From: Mesorhizobium australicum
GTDB lineage: Bacteria > Pseudomonadota > Alphaproteobacteria > Rhizobiales > Rhizobiaceae
Length of the DNA: 64,000 nt
Direction: 5' to 3'
Assembly: GCF_900177325.1 (NCBI RefSeq)
Contig: NZ_FXBL01000002.1
Coordinates: forward strand, 62,001 to 126,000
This document shows, piece by piece, positions 8,984-16,812 of this stretch; position 1 is the stretch's first letter; each line of letters starts with the position of its first letter. The position numbers and the translations under genes are program-made. The notes below the pieces were generated by a model. It was not told the origin of the DNA, did not search any database, and saw nothing but the letters and a program-made list of their open reading frames with translations.

Positions 8984-9286
8984 TTAGCTTGCTATCTTCT
9001 GCTGTTCATCGAAGTGATGGCGGATATGAGGGAATCGTGTTTCGCCGATCCTTGCAAGCTGCTGGCGGATCGCCGTCACAAGGCCAAAGGTTGCTTTCGA
9101 AGCGATCGGCTTATCAAGAGCCTTGTAGCGCACATCGACCAGGAGAACCGGATCGCCGTCACGATCCTGGCCGGGAGCAACGTTAACTCCGGTGTAGCCG
9201 TAGTCAGCCAGCCGGTCTCGGAGCACTTCCTCGACCGCCTTCCTAACCTTCGTGTCAACCTGCGAGTCTTTAGCTTCTGTGGTCAT
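8984..9286 (-). CDS. hypothetical partner of the HEPN protein
   Basis: The product is 100 residues from the ATG at 9286, or 131 from an upstream start at 9379; neither has a strong ribosome site. It has a basic helical N-terminus (Lys-Val-Arg-Lys-Ala-Val-Glu-Glu-Val), an acidic Asp-Arg-Asp-Gly-Asp centre and a His-rich C-terminus (Ile-Arg-His-His). The family is not recognised. Position and translational spacing suggest it neutralises or is co-functional with the HEPN protein downstream. No Gly-Ser-x(n)-Asp-x-Asp nucleotidyltransferase motif is visible. Confidence 0.6.
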   Translation of the reverse strand: MTTEAKDSQVDTKVRKAVEEVLRDRLADYGYTGVNVAPGQDRDGDPVLLVDVRYKALDKPIASKATFGLVTAIRQQLARIGETRFPHIRHHFDEQQKIAS

Positions 9287-9486
9287 GGTCGTCTTATAGC
9301 CGATAAGCAGCGATAACGCCACCGGAGCGCCTTCGCGTCGCTCTTTCAAGCTTCCTGCTGCAGCGCTCACCGCGTCCATTTTTGACGCTCAGGTCGTCCA
9401 ATTTAAAGTGGTAAGCCGGTGGATTTCCCGGAAGCACTCATTATGCTTGCGTCGCTGTTTACTGCGCATTCTGCTCCGTCTCGGTT

Positions 9487-9850
9487 ATGAAGCTGAGGAC
9501 GGTGGTGGCGCGGAACCTGCGACGGATGCGTTACAACAAGGGCATGTCGCAGGAAGAATTGGCCGCAGCCAGCGGAAGCTGGGGGAACTCTTGGCGTCAG
9601 CTTTCAGCAGATTCAAAAATATGAGCGTGGGACGAACCGGATTGCCGTGACCACATTGGTGCGTGCTGCCACCGCCCTGAGCGCACCGATGTCGTTCTTC
9701 TTCGACGGCGTGGGGCCTCAGATCAGAAAACCCAAGCAACCGATGCTCTATGGAGGCGACATCGTTATTGCGCAGGCACTAGCAAAGATCGAGGCTCGCA
9801 AGGTCCGTGCAGCGTTTCGAACCCTCATTCGCGCACTGGTACAGGAGCGA
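9487..9850 (+). pseudogene. frameshifted XRE-family HTH regulator
   Basis: The first frame from ATG 9487 reads an N-terminal helix-turn-helix (Met-Ser-Gln-Glu-Glu-Leu-Ala). It then loses homology and stops at 9628-9630. A second frame picks up from about 9590 with Gly-Val-Ser-Phe-Gln-Gln-Ile-Gln-Lys-Tyr-Glu-Arg-Gly-Thr-Asn-Arg, the recognition-helix region of the same family, followed by the usual Met-Ser-Phe-Phe-Phe-Asp-Gly segment and a decayed C-terminus. The frame change falls between about 9570 and 9600. It is very probably inactive unless the bases there are misread. Confidence 0.75.
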
Positions 9851-9884
9851 CTACCAGGCGCAAGGCGTTCGCGAAGTCTTGCGA

Positions 9885-10142
9885 CTATGCCTGCGCGATT
9901 GCCCAGCCCGATGCGTCAATCGTGATGACGTCGCTCGCCGCGTAGCGATCATTGGTGAGAGCCATGCGGGTTACGCCTTTCCCGTGCTCGACCTTCTGCC
10001 AGTAGCCGGCGCGAGGACGTGCTTCGTCAGCACCGTCACAGGCCCTGGCGATATGTTGGTCGCGCACGCCGGATTGCCGGGCAATCTCCGTCATGGGCAT
10101 CGACCAGACCAGATCGTGCAATTGCTCGCGGGTCACTTTCAT
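9885..10142 (-). CDS. truncated plasmid protein with an HTH-like segment
   Basis: The 85 residues from the ATG at 10142 begin Met-Lys-Val-Thr-Arg-Glu-Gln-Leu, followed by Asp-Leu-Val-Trp-Ser-Met-Pro-Met-Thr and later Gly-Tyr-Trp-Gln-Lys-Val. This pattern is the N-terminus of a widespread uncharacterised family that is usually several hundred residues long, so the present copy looks like a shortened version. It is the last gene of the relaxase operon, overlapping the small membrane protein by four bases. Its tail overlaps the decayed regulator on the other strand. Confidence 0.55.
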   Translation of the reverse strand: MKVTREQLHDLVWSMPMTEIARQSGVRDQHIARACDGADEARPRAGYWQKVEHGKGVTRMALTNDRYAASDVITIDASGWAIAQA

Positions 10143-10375
10143 TGATCGTCGTGACGCTCCTGACCCAACACGAACTCTCTGATAGGAGCCACCCAACGAT
10201 CGGCCGTCTGGTAGAGATCGACAATCCGGGCTTCGACCGTACCAAGCTGGGGCCCAAAATAAACGAGCGGGGCCACAATCGCAAAGGCCAGAATTGCGAT
10301 CGAGAGGAACCCATCTGGTCGATCTTCCGAGCCTTCCGGTGGCGGAAGCTGATTGTTGCGCCAGTCGCTCTTCAT
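10139..10375 (-). CDS. small single-pass membrane protein downstream of relaxase
   Basis: The 78-residue product has one hydrophobic helix at about residues 24-43 and a charged C-terminus. The ATG at 10375 is preceded by AGGAG at good spacing, and the frame begins just 10 bases after the relaxase stop, so they are co-transcribed. The position next to a VirD2-type relaxase suggests a mobilisation role, but I do not recognise a family. Confidence 0.65.
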   Translation of the reverse strand: MKSDWRNNQLPPPEGSEDRPDGFLSIAILAFAIVAPLVYFGPQLGTVEARIVDLYQTADRWVAPIREFVLGQERHDDQ

Positions 10376-10384
10376 GACCAACTC

Positions 10385-12874
10385 CTACCTTTCCCGATCT
10401 TCGCGATCGCGGTCCTGTCGCTCCTCGACTTCTCGCTCGATCTGGCGAAGACGCGGTACATGCTGCTGCGGCGGATCGGATCTGGCAAGTTCGGCATCGA
10501 GGGCCGGCTTCCTTTCGACAGCTCGGTCCTCGGGGTGCTGCGTGCGTGGTCCGGTCGACATGGTGGCCTGCTGCTCGATGACTTGATCATCCTGACCCGG
10601 TGTCATCTGGACCTCCTGAGCTGGATCGCGATATTGCTCCGCTTCGGCAACATCCTGGAACCCATTGGGCGCGCCATCGACCCGGCGGTTTGCGCCGGCG
10701 TTGATTGAAGCAGCTTGCTCATCCCTCGCTTCGCCCCTTTCGCTTCGCGCTTGTTCGGCGCGGGACAGTGCGATCTGATCGATAGTACGCTGCAGGTCCG
10801 GATCCGATTTCGCGGCTTCACGCATATATTGGTTGTCACCATCGATCGCCATTTCGACCGCCCGGTTGACTTCCCGCTCGAGCCCTGCCCAGTAGCTTGA
10901 CGCGAAGGACTGCGGCAGCTCGCCCGCTTCAATCCGCTCAAGCCCCTCGCGATAGTGACTGACCTGGACGAGAACCTCGTTCGCTGTTTCGACCGCCTCA
11001 AGTCCGAACCGCGCCACCGCCGCATTCCACTGGACGTTGGGATCTTCAAACCGATCGTCGCTCGAGCCACGCGAGTCCTGCCCACCCTCGCGGTCAACGT
11101 GGCGTTCGGTGAGATCGAGATATTCCCGGCGGATGTCGACCACTTCCCGCGCCGCCGCGGCGATCTCGTCGAAGTCGCCACGATCCGCTTCGTCGAGCGT
11201 CTGCTCTACAGACGCAAGGACAGCCTCTACACGGGTTTCGTAGGCCTCGAATTCCGGACGCGTCATCTCTCGCATCTGTCCATCCTCACCGTTCACGAAC
11301 TCGGCCAACTCTATCATATTGGTTATGTTCTTGACAGGTTCGTTTGCGTTTTCTGCGAAAACACGCTCATTTTGAGTGTTCTCCCAAAATCCTTGCAAGC
11401 GACCGCTCTGAAGCATTGCAAAGGCGCCCTCGCGCGAGCCGCCAGCCTCATTGGCAAGATCGCTCCAGGCCTCGGCCGCTGTGGCCGCGTACTGCCGGCT
11501 ACGGTCGGTGGTGGCGAGGTTGATGTCGTTCGCGCGCTTGGCCCGATAGCGGCTATTCGCGGCGGAGCTGGTCCCTTCATGCTCGGTCCGGCCGCGATAG
11601 CTGACGGGCCGCACCTGGTTGCGGGTATAGGCCGGCGCGTTGGCGAACTCGCGACGGTCGGTCAACTCCATGTCGATGCCCTGCTCGCGCGCCTTCTCGG
11701 CCATCACGGAGCGCCATTCCCGAAACATCTGCGGGCTGGTGACGATCCTCTCTCCGCTCTCCGACCGCATCGTCACGATCGCGTGGGCATGAATGTGTGG
11801 CCGCTTGCCGCCCTCAGCCGCTTCCTTCGGATCGAGCGCCGGATCGTGGACGGCAAACACATAGCGATGCCCGGCGAACTGATCGCCGAGGAACTCCCGC
11901 ACGGCAGCTTCGAAGGCCGGTCCATCCGTGCCGGCCCGTGCCGAGACGATCAGGTGCATGACGTCCCTACCCTTGCGGCTGTGCAATTCCTTGCGCCATT
12001 CCTTCTGTACGAGATCGCCGGCCTGCGTGGCGTCTGCGATCAACCGCCCGGTGTCGTCGCGAACCTCGCCTTCCGCACTGGCGACCAGTTCGCGCACACG
12101 CGCGGTGCCCCATTCCACTCCATTGCCGTAGCCATGGAATCGGAACCGGGCCTCGACATCCCGACTGGCATCGGAATCGTCAAATCGCTGCTGGACGATC
12201 TCGGCGGCCTTCTGGTCGCCGGTCAGCCGCTCCCCGCTTCCGTCGCGCAGCACGACAACACCAGAGATATGGGTCTCGCCCGAAGATCGCTGCCGCGCGG
12301 TGCAGACGAATCGCCGATCACCAAATCCCGCGCGCAGGATTTCGCGCAGCTGGTCGTCCTGGTCGCTGTCATCGCGCAGTGATGCCGTATCGACCGAGAC
12401 GTGGAATACGCCCAGATCCCGGCTGGCGGCCCGATTGTCGAAGAGATGCTCCCACTCGGCACGTTGTTCGGCGAGTGCATCCTTGCCGAGCACACGCTCC
12501 CCACGCTCATTCTCGACCGCCAGTTCTCCGCCCCTCGATGTGTAGCTCATCATCGCGCCGGCGCGCGCGCCTCCACCATAGGAGGCAAGCTTGACCACGG
12601 CTGGTTGACTGCCACGCGCCAGCGCACCAAAGCGCGTTCGCATCGAGCGTCCGGCCGCACCCGCGCCAGAACGCGACCACCGCAGCCCGTTTCCGCCCTG
12701 CCGCCGCCGCGCTCGGCCGAAGCCGCCCAGCCCCTCATCGCCGATCCGCGCCACCCCTCCCCTTCGCGGCTCTTCCCAGTCGCTCCTTTCAGCCTGGCCG
12801 AGCTGCATCTCGTTCAGCAGCATGGCGCGCCGGCGCTCCCACTCCCGTTCGAAGGCACCGGGAAAGAATTCCAT
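10385..12874 (-). CDS. VirD2-type relaxase
   Basis: This 829-residue protein nicks oriT and pilots the transferred strand. The N-terminal region has the family pattern Val-Val-Lys-Leu-Ala-Ser-Tyr near residue 93 and Met-Met-Ser-Tyr-Thr-Ser-Arg-Gly near 108-115; Tyr111 is the likely catalytic tyrosine. The metal-binding three-histidine motif is Pro-His-Ile-His-Ala-His at residues 359-364. The long C-terminal half is acidic and Glu/Arg rich, typical of a secretion and recruitment domain. The gene overlaps the mobC stop at 12874 and lies beside the candidate oriT, whose nick core matches this relaxase class. Confidence 0.9.
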   Translation of the reverse strand: MEFFPGAFEREWERRRAMLLNEMQLGQAERSDWEEPRRGGVARIGDEGLGGFGRARRRQGGNGLRWSRSGAGAAGRSMRTRFGALARGSQPAVVKLASYGGGARAGAMMSYTSRGGELAVENERGERVLGKDALAEQRAEWEHLFDNRAASRDLGVFHVSVDTASLRDDSDQDDQLREILRAGFGDRRFVCTARQRSSGETHISGVVVLRDGSGERLTGDQKAAEIVQQRFDDSDASRDVEARFRFHGYGNGVEWGTARVRELVASAEGEVRDDTGRLIADATQAGDLVQKEWRKELHSRKGRDVMHLIVSARAGTDGPAFEAAVREFLGDQFAGHRYVFAVHDPALDPKEAAEGGKRPHIHAHAIVTMRSESGERIVTSPQMFREWRSVMAEKAREQGIDMELTDRREFANAPAYTRNQVRPVSYRGRTEHEGTSSAANSRYRAKRANDINLATTDRSRQYAATAAEAWSDLANEAGGSREGAFAMLQSGRLQGFWENTQNERVFAENANEPVKNITNMIELAEFVNGEDGQMREMTRPEFEAYETRVEAVLASVEQTLDEADRGDFDEIAAAAREVVDIRREYLDLTERHVDREGGQDSRGSSDDRFEDPNVQWNAAVARFGLEAVETANEVLVQVSHYREGLERIEAGELPQSFASSYWAGLEREVNRAVEMAIDGDNQYMREAAKSDPDLQRTIDQIALSRAEQARSERGEARDEQAASINAGANRRVDGAPNGFQDVAEAEQYRDPAQEVQMTPGQDDQVIEQQATMSTGPRTQHPEDRAVERKPALDAELARSDPPQQHVPRLRQIEREVEERQDRDREDRER

Positions 12875-13269
12875 CAGGCATTCTCCCCGCGTCGGGCAGC
12901 AGCTGTCCGCCGTGTCATATGAGCAAGCTCCGACGCGAGCGTGGTTGCAACGCTATGCGCATCCCTGATGCTGCCTGCAACATCGCCTTCAACCGGCAAT
13001 TTGCCGGTGTTGATGGCTCTGGCGATCTGATTGAGGTTGCCGCCGATCGCCCGCATGCCGTCGGCAAGCAGGCCGAGCACCAGTCGATCCCCTTCACCGA
13101 GGAACGGCCTGACGCCGGCGCCCTCCATGGACAGAGACCGGACGAAGCCGGAAACGGTCATCCCGGCTGCGCTCGCGGCGGCCTCCAGCGCATCATACTC
13201 GGCGGGAGAGAAGCGGATATGCGCCACCTTCTCCTTCCGTTTCGACGCTTCGGAAATGCAGTGAACCAT
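12874..13269 (-). CDS. mobC: MobC-like relaxosome accessory protein
   Basis: The 131-residue product has an N-terminal ribbon-helix-helix segment (Val-Ala-His-Ile-Arg-Phe-Ser-Pro-Ala-Glu-Tyr) and the C-terminal MobC signature Gly-Asn-Leu-Asn-Gln-Ile-Ala-Arg near residue 80. MobC proteins bind oriT beside the nick and help the relaxase open it. ATG 13269 is preferred over GTG 13281 because AAGG is well placed 9-12 bases upstream. Stop and relaxase start overlap, giving a mobC-relaxase operon read away from oriT. Confidence 0.85.
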   Translation of the reverse strand: MVHCISEASKRKEKVAHIRFSPAEYDALEAAASAAGMTVSGFVRSLSMEGAGVRPFLGEGDRLVLGLLADGMRAIGGNLNQIARAINTGKLPVEGDVAGSIRDAHSVATTLASELAHMTRRTAAARRGENA

Positions 13270-13343
13270 CGACGGAAACACCTTGGATCGTGGTGGTTGC
13301 GGCCGCAGGCCGCGGATCGAGGGCCTGTCCCTCGATGGTCAGG

Positions 13344-13375
13344 AAAATGTATCACATTTTTCCGTATCCTGCCAA
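13344..13375 (+). other. oriT: candidate oriT nic region
   Basis: In the 272 bases between the divergent mobC and virC1-like genes, a perfect 7-base inverted repeat with a 3-base loop (13344-13360) is followed 11 bases later by TATCCTG|CC (13365-13373). This is the nick core of RP4-type oriT and of Agrobacterium T-DNA borders, whose relaxases resemble the one encoded here. Nicking would fall between 13371 and 13372 on the + strand. The transferred strand would start at 13372 and lead rightward, toward the virC-like genes and the minus-strand block. The layout of hairpin, short spacer and nick fits known oriTs. Confidence 0.75.
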
Positions 13376-13541
13376 CACAAATGATAGCGATTTATCCGAT
13401 ATTGACACCGTCAAGCCGTTTTTCCATATCAATATAATTGTGTTTTTCCATGTTCGTGTGCTTCTATATCGATATGAATCCACGTCCACACGATTATGGA
13501 TTCGTGTGTGAGTAGAAACACATTTTACTGGAGATGAGCCG
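13376..13541. promoter_or_regulatory. AT-rich divergent regulatory region beside oriT
   Basis: This 166-base stretch is clearly more AT-rich than its surroundings and separates oriT from the virC1-like gene. It holds a repeated CCACACG / CGTGTG inverted pair around 13487-13508 and several GATATC-like and ATCGATAT words, as expected for binding sites of MobC, VirC1/C2 or a repressor. A promoter for the + strand gene must lie here. I cannot define its boxes with confidence. Confidence 0.4.
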
Positions 13542-14243
13542 ATGACCGTCGTGATCGCCGCCATCAACGGCAAGGGAGGCGCTGGCAAAACCACCGCGCT
13601 AATGAACATCGCCGGCGAATATGCCCTGCGTGGTGGGCACGTCGCCATGATCGACATGGACGCCCGCAACAACCTGATGAAGTGGTGGACCGACTGTCAG
13701 GAGAAGGATGCGCAGCCTGAAGGCATCGAAGTCTACAGCCACAAGACCGCGCGGGGATTGGAGCGCTGGATGATGGATAACGCTAACGCGTTCGATCACG
13801 TGTTGATCGACACCCCCGGCGAGGACACCTCGATCGTCGATCCGGTGATCGCGGCGGCCGACCTGGTGATCTCGCCGATCCAGCCGTCCAAGCGAGAAGT
13901 GCTCGGTGCCATCGACAGTTTCGAGAATGTGCTGAGGGTCAACGAGGCGCTGGGAAAAGCTTGTCGGCACGGCGTCCTGCGGACGCGGATCACCGTGACG
14001 GTGAGGCACACGGAACTCTACCGGAAGATTAGGCCGATCATCGAGGACACGGTGAAAACCTATCTGTTCCGCACCGAGGTTTTCGAGCGCAATGTCTACA
14101 AGGACATCCACAACGGCATCGGCACGCTTCAGATGCAGGAGGTGACCGACGCGATCGCCAAGGCGCGGCGGGAGACGCAGGCGCTGGTTGCCGAAGTCGA
14201 TCAACTGCTCGCGAACGAGGCGGCGACAGGACGCGCGGCATGA
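13542..14243 (+). CDS. VirC1/ParA-like ATPase
   Basis: This 233-residue ParA-family ATPase has a deviant Walker A, Lys-Gly-Gly-Ala-Gly-Lys-Thr-Thr, at about residues 11-18 and the Asp-Met-Asp-Ala-Arg and Asp-Thr-Pro-Gly motifs. Its place beside oriT and mobC, with a ribbon-helix-helix gene behind it, matches virC1-virC2 of Ti plasmids, where VirC1 gathers the relaxosome at the pole and increases T-strand production. It is separate from RepA (42630-43811), which serves partition. It overlaps the next gene as ATGA. Confidence 0.85.
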   Translation: MTVVIAAINGKGGAGKTTALMNIAGEYALRGGHVAMIDMDARNNLMKWWTDCQEKDAQPEGIEVYSHKTARGLERWMMDNANAFDHVLIDTPGEDTSIVDPVIAAADLVISPIQPSKREVLGAIDSFENVLRVNEALGKACRHGVLRTRITVTVRHTELYRKIRPIIEDTVKTYLFRTEVFERNVYKDIHNGIGTLQMQEVTDAIAKARRETQALVAEVDQLLANEAATGRAA

Positions 14244-14596
14244 GCGGAAAGGAGAGCCTGTCGCTGGCTGAATTCGCGACCGCGCCGCGTCGCCAGCGTT
14301 CACCGGCAACTTCGGTCCCGAATCGCGTCGGAGACGAAAGCCTTACTACACCGCAGAGTCCGCCAGAAGCGACGACCACAGAAGCGACGGCGAAAGGCGC
14401 GGCATCGAGCGAGGCGAGCAAGGCGCTGCGGCAGTTGAAACGGGAGCGGATGAAAGGCACAAGCCATTTCGTGAATGTCAATCTGGATCGGGAAACGAAG
14501 CGCCGTCTGAAGCTGGCTTCCTTCAACCTGGACACATCCATGCAGGCCCTGATGGAGAAGGCCATTCGGCAGTATTTGGATGCGAACGGATTTTGA
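14240..14596 (+). CDS. VirC2-like ribbon-helix-helix protein
   Basis: The 118-residue product has a disordered Ser/Thr/Pro/Ala-rich N-terminal half and a C-terminal ribbon-helix-helix beginning Val-Asn-Val-Asn-Leu-Asp-Arg-Glu-Thr-Lys-Arg-Arg-Leu-Lys and ending in a Gln-Ala-Leu-Met-Glu-Lys-Ala-Ile helix. This arrangement is that of VirC2, which binds next to border or oriT DNA with VirC1. It starts inside the stop of the VirC1-like gene, so the two are coupled. Confidence 0.8.
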   Translation: MSGKESLSLAEFATAPRRQRSPATSVPNRVGDESLTTPQSPPEATTTEATAKGAASSEASKALRQLKRERMKGTSHFVNVNLDRETKRRLKLASFNLDTSMQALMEKAIRQYLDANGF

Positions 14597-14772
14597 CCGG
14601 AAGTGCGGTGCGCACGGACCTACGCCAAGAGTCGAGTTGATGTCGTGTCCGAATCCCTGCTAGGAACACTATCGTTTTGGCTCTGATTTTTGGGGTTTGG
14701 AGCCAGCAAAGGGATTTTCCCCGTCTCTTTTGGCGGGGTCGGGGCAGCAAGCGGATTCGAGCGAGCCAGGCA

Positions 14773-15276
14773 ATGGCCATCAAGGATGTACAGGCTTACA
14801 TCGACAGGCAGGGGCTTGTCGAAACGGAGGATTCCGAGGCTGGGAAACCGATCTGGCGCAAGCCGGGATTTGACGGCGTTCGCGGTCTTCTCGAAATCGA
14901 GGAGGAGTTGAGCCGCTTCCTGCGCGAGCGTCGCGACGCGCAGAACCTCAATCGCGAACAGGTCGGCATGATGGTCGGCTTGCATCATGAGATCTACGCC
15001 CGGCACGAGCGAGCCGGGGCCAAGCTCAGGGTAGCGCGGCTGCTACATCTGGCGGAACTTCTCGATTTCTCTCCGATCGAAGCGATCTACGCCGCGGCGC
15101 CGCAGTTCTTTGGCGACACCGAGCAGGAGGCGGAGACCAGGTACAAGCTCGTGATACGCATGCTGGACCTGCCGGCGGCGACTGCACAGAACCTCCTTAG
15201 GCTGGTCGAGGAACTGTCGCCCGACACCGGGGCACAGAACGCGGCGAAGCCGCCTGACACGAAGCGTCGGGGCTAA
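14773..15276 (+). CDS. XRE-like helix-turn-helix regulator
   Basis: The 167-residue product from the ATG at 14773 has a helix-turn-helix near residues 60-90 (Leu-Asn-Arg-Glu-Gln-Val-Gly-Met-Met-Val-Gly-Leu). An upstream-extended frame (from 14677) lacks a ribosome site and looks non-coding in its first 32 codons. The C-terminal half is helical and acidic. It may regulate the transfer genes beside it, but no target is visible. The 176-base gap before it (14597-14772) shows no other gene. Confidence 0.6.
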   Translation: MAIKDVQAYIDRQGLVETEDSEAGKPIWRKPGFDGVRGLLEIEEELSRFLRERRDAQNLNREQVGMMVGLHHEIYARHERAGAKLRVARLLHLAELLDFSPIEAIYAAAPQFFGDTEQEAETRYKLVIRMLDLPAATAQNLLRLVEELSPDTGAQNAAKPPDTKRRG

Positions 15277-15395
15277 CAGGACGTGGGACGCGGACCAGAC
15301 GCAGTCGACTCAAGGCGCGTGCCGACACGTCACGCGACTTCCGGTGTGGAGAAATAGAAGATCGAGGCGGCTTGCACCGCCCTCGATCCTTGGCC

Positions 15396-15950
15396 TCATG
15401 AGCGGCCGGCTACTGCGAAAACCTCATCGGGATTGGCTCCGGTGCTTTCCCACCATGCCGCTTCGGCTTCGGCCTCGCTGTAGTATACATTCTCGACGCT
15501 GAACCGTGCGCCGCTGATGTCCTCGATCTCGGCAATGATGCCGGCGAGACCGCAGAGCTTTTCGGCCGGCACCGGTACCGCGATTGGAACTTCCCCATCG
15601 CGATGGTGCCATTCACCGGTGCGGAAATCGAAATACTCGTTCGTGAGGTCGTCAACCAGATAGTCGTCGAGAAGCGCGATCGTGTCGATGAGCCACGTCT
15701 CGTACCACGCGGTTTGGTAGTGGTGCAGGTCGTAGAACGCATCCTCATGATCCCCCGTTCCGCGCGCGACAACAAGCGCCCGGTCAGCGTCGAGGATTCT
15801 GCGCTGCGCTTCAATCATCTCCGCGAGCTTTGCCGCCAGCCTGTCGTGGACGGTGCGAGCCGGTTCGGTGTCGCAGCCGAGGCGATTTGCGAGAACCGTG
15901 ATGCGCAAACCAGAGAGCTGGGCGATAAGCATGAGAGTGTTGTGTGCCAT
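15396..15950 (-). CDS. hypothetical plasmid protein, first of the minus-strand block
   Basis: The 184-residue acidic product is rich in aromatic residues and contains a Tyr-Phe-Asp-Phe-Arg-Thr-Gly-Glu-Trp-His-His segment around residue 108. ATG 15950 was chosen as it follows a GAAGGAGACC ribosome site. No family is recognised. It is the first minus-strand gene met to the right of oriT. The region upstream of its start holds a long hairpin (16049-16106), a possible single-strand promoter. Confidence 0.65.
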   Translation of the reverse strand: MAHNTLMLIAQLSGLRITVLANRLGCDTEPARTVHDRLAAKLAEMIEAQRRILDADRALVVARGTGDHEDAFYDLHHYQTAWYETWLIDTIALLDDYLVDDLTNEYFDFRTGEWHHRDGEVPIAVPVPAEKLCGLAGIIAEIEDISGARFSVENVYYSEAEAEAAWWESTGANPDEVFAVAGRS

Positions 15951-16048
15951 GTCATGGTCTCCTTCATCTTGATGACGGAGGCTCCGCGACGGGCAAGTCG
16001 AGCATCGGGTCAAGGAGCGCGCAGCGACCGCCGGAGGCGGCGCGTGGG

Positions 16049-16106
16049 GGTGCCGATTTTCTGGCGGCGCCCTCCTTCAGGGCGACGCCAGAAAATTGGG
16101 GGCACC
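16049..16106. repeat. 58-base imperfect hairpin upstream of the 15396-15950 gene
   Basis: The left arm beginning GGTGCC followed by ATTTTCTGGCG pairs with the right arm CGCCAGAAAAT followed by GGCACC, with a 5-base loop and a small bulge. It lies 98 bases upstream of the ATG of the minus-strand gene and about 2.7 kb into the leading region. It has no T-run, so it is not a standard terminator. As single-stranded DNA it would fold, like the Frpo-type promoters of F-like plasmids, though I cannot confirm promoter boxes. Confidence 0.65.
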
Positions 16107-16283
16107 GCGCAGTCCTTGAGGCGATGGGAGCGGCCAGTACACTGGGACGTCAGAGAGATAGACCCGCGGCCCCGCCAGGGGACGCGTCCATGTCCGGCGA
16201 CCAGCCGGCTGGGGTGCGCGAGGGGTTGCCCCTCGTGGCATCGGGGGCCGGTCGATCCGGTCCTCGATGCCCCCGAGATGGGA

Positions 16284-16380
16284 TCGTTACCGAAGGCGGA
16301 GACCGCGTAGCGGGCTCCGTGAGCGGCGCGAAAGCGTCGGGAATAGAGCCCGGTCGGCCGCAGGCCGGCTCGCCCAGACA
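16284..16380. repeat. intergenic repeat, copy 1
   Basis: About 95 bases here match 18893-18987 at most positions, including GAGCGGCG, AATAGAGC(C/T)CGG, and the core GGCCG(C/T)AGGCCGG(C/G) followed by CGCCCAGAC. Both copies lie in minus-strand intergenic spacers of the leading region. The surrounding 16010-16480 has no gene that I can support and also contains GC-rich palindromes. The function is unknown; it may be a protein-binding site or a decayed mobile repeat. Confidence 0.55.
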
Positions 16381-16480
16381 TCGCACCCCAGCCGATGCAT
16401 CAGCATCCTGAATCGATGAAGCCGGACGGATTCACGGAACTCGTTGGACGGCATGCACCGAGCGCGCGACAATCCATGTT

Positions 16481-16729
16481 ATGCAGAACGAAGACGTGAT
16501 CCATCTCCATCGCATTGACCCGGCGCGAAACATGGCAAGGTTCTACCGCCTGACGTCGACGCCGAGCCTGTTCGGCGACATCTGTGTCGTGCGCGAGTGG
16601 GGAAGGATCGGCCGTCCGGGGCGGATGCGCATCGACCTCTATGAGCAGGCCCAGGAAGCTGCTGCCGCGCGGCATGTGCTGGAACGGGCCAAACGGCGGC
16701 GCGGCTATCGAGACCTGTGCGGGAGATGA
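16481..16729 (+). CDS. WGR-domain protein
   Basis: This 82-residue protein is nearly all one WGR domain: the motif Arg-Glu-Trp-Gly-Arg-Ile-Gly-Arg-Pro-Gly-Arg lies at residues 38-48, preceded by Asn-Met-Ala-Arg-Phe-Tyr. WGR domains bind DNA ends and nucleic acid in PARPs, and free-standing copies are frequent on rhizobial plasmids. It is one of only two + strand genes inside the minus-strand block. It shares a bidirectional terminator at 16763-16801 with the gene to its right. Confidence 0.85.
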   Translation: MQNEDVIHLHRIDPARNMARFYRLTSTPSLFGDICVVREWGRIGRPGRMRIDLYEQAQEAAAARHVLERAKRRRGYRDLCGR

Positions 16730-16762
16730 GCTGCGAGGATAGCGATCAGGACTGGCAAGAAA

Positions 16763-16801
16763 AGGAGGCCCGCCCCGGAGATCATCCGGCGCGGGCCTCT
16801 T
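16763..16801. terminator. bidirectional terminator between convergent genes
   Basis: The arms GAGGCCCGC (16765-16773) and GCGGGCCTC (16791-16799) form a perfect 9-base stem. On the minus strand it is followed by CCTTTTCTT and on the + strand by TTCTTGCC, so it can end both the WGR gene and the minus-strand gene 16813-17139. Confidence 0.8.
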
Positions 16802-16812
16802 CTTGCCTGCGG

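Noticed and set aside
10955..12382. 475-residue + strand frame
   Set aside because: Antisense to the relaxase, whose Pro-His-Ile-His-Ala-His motif and tyrosine motif support the minus strand.
13599..14309. 236-residue minus-strand frame opposite the VirC1-like gene
   Set aside because: The + strand frame carries the deviant Walker A and ribosome site; the minus frame has none.
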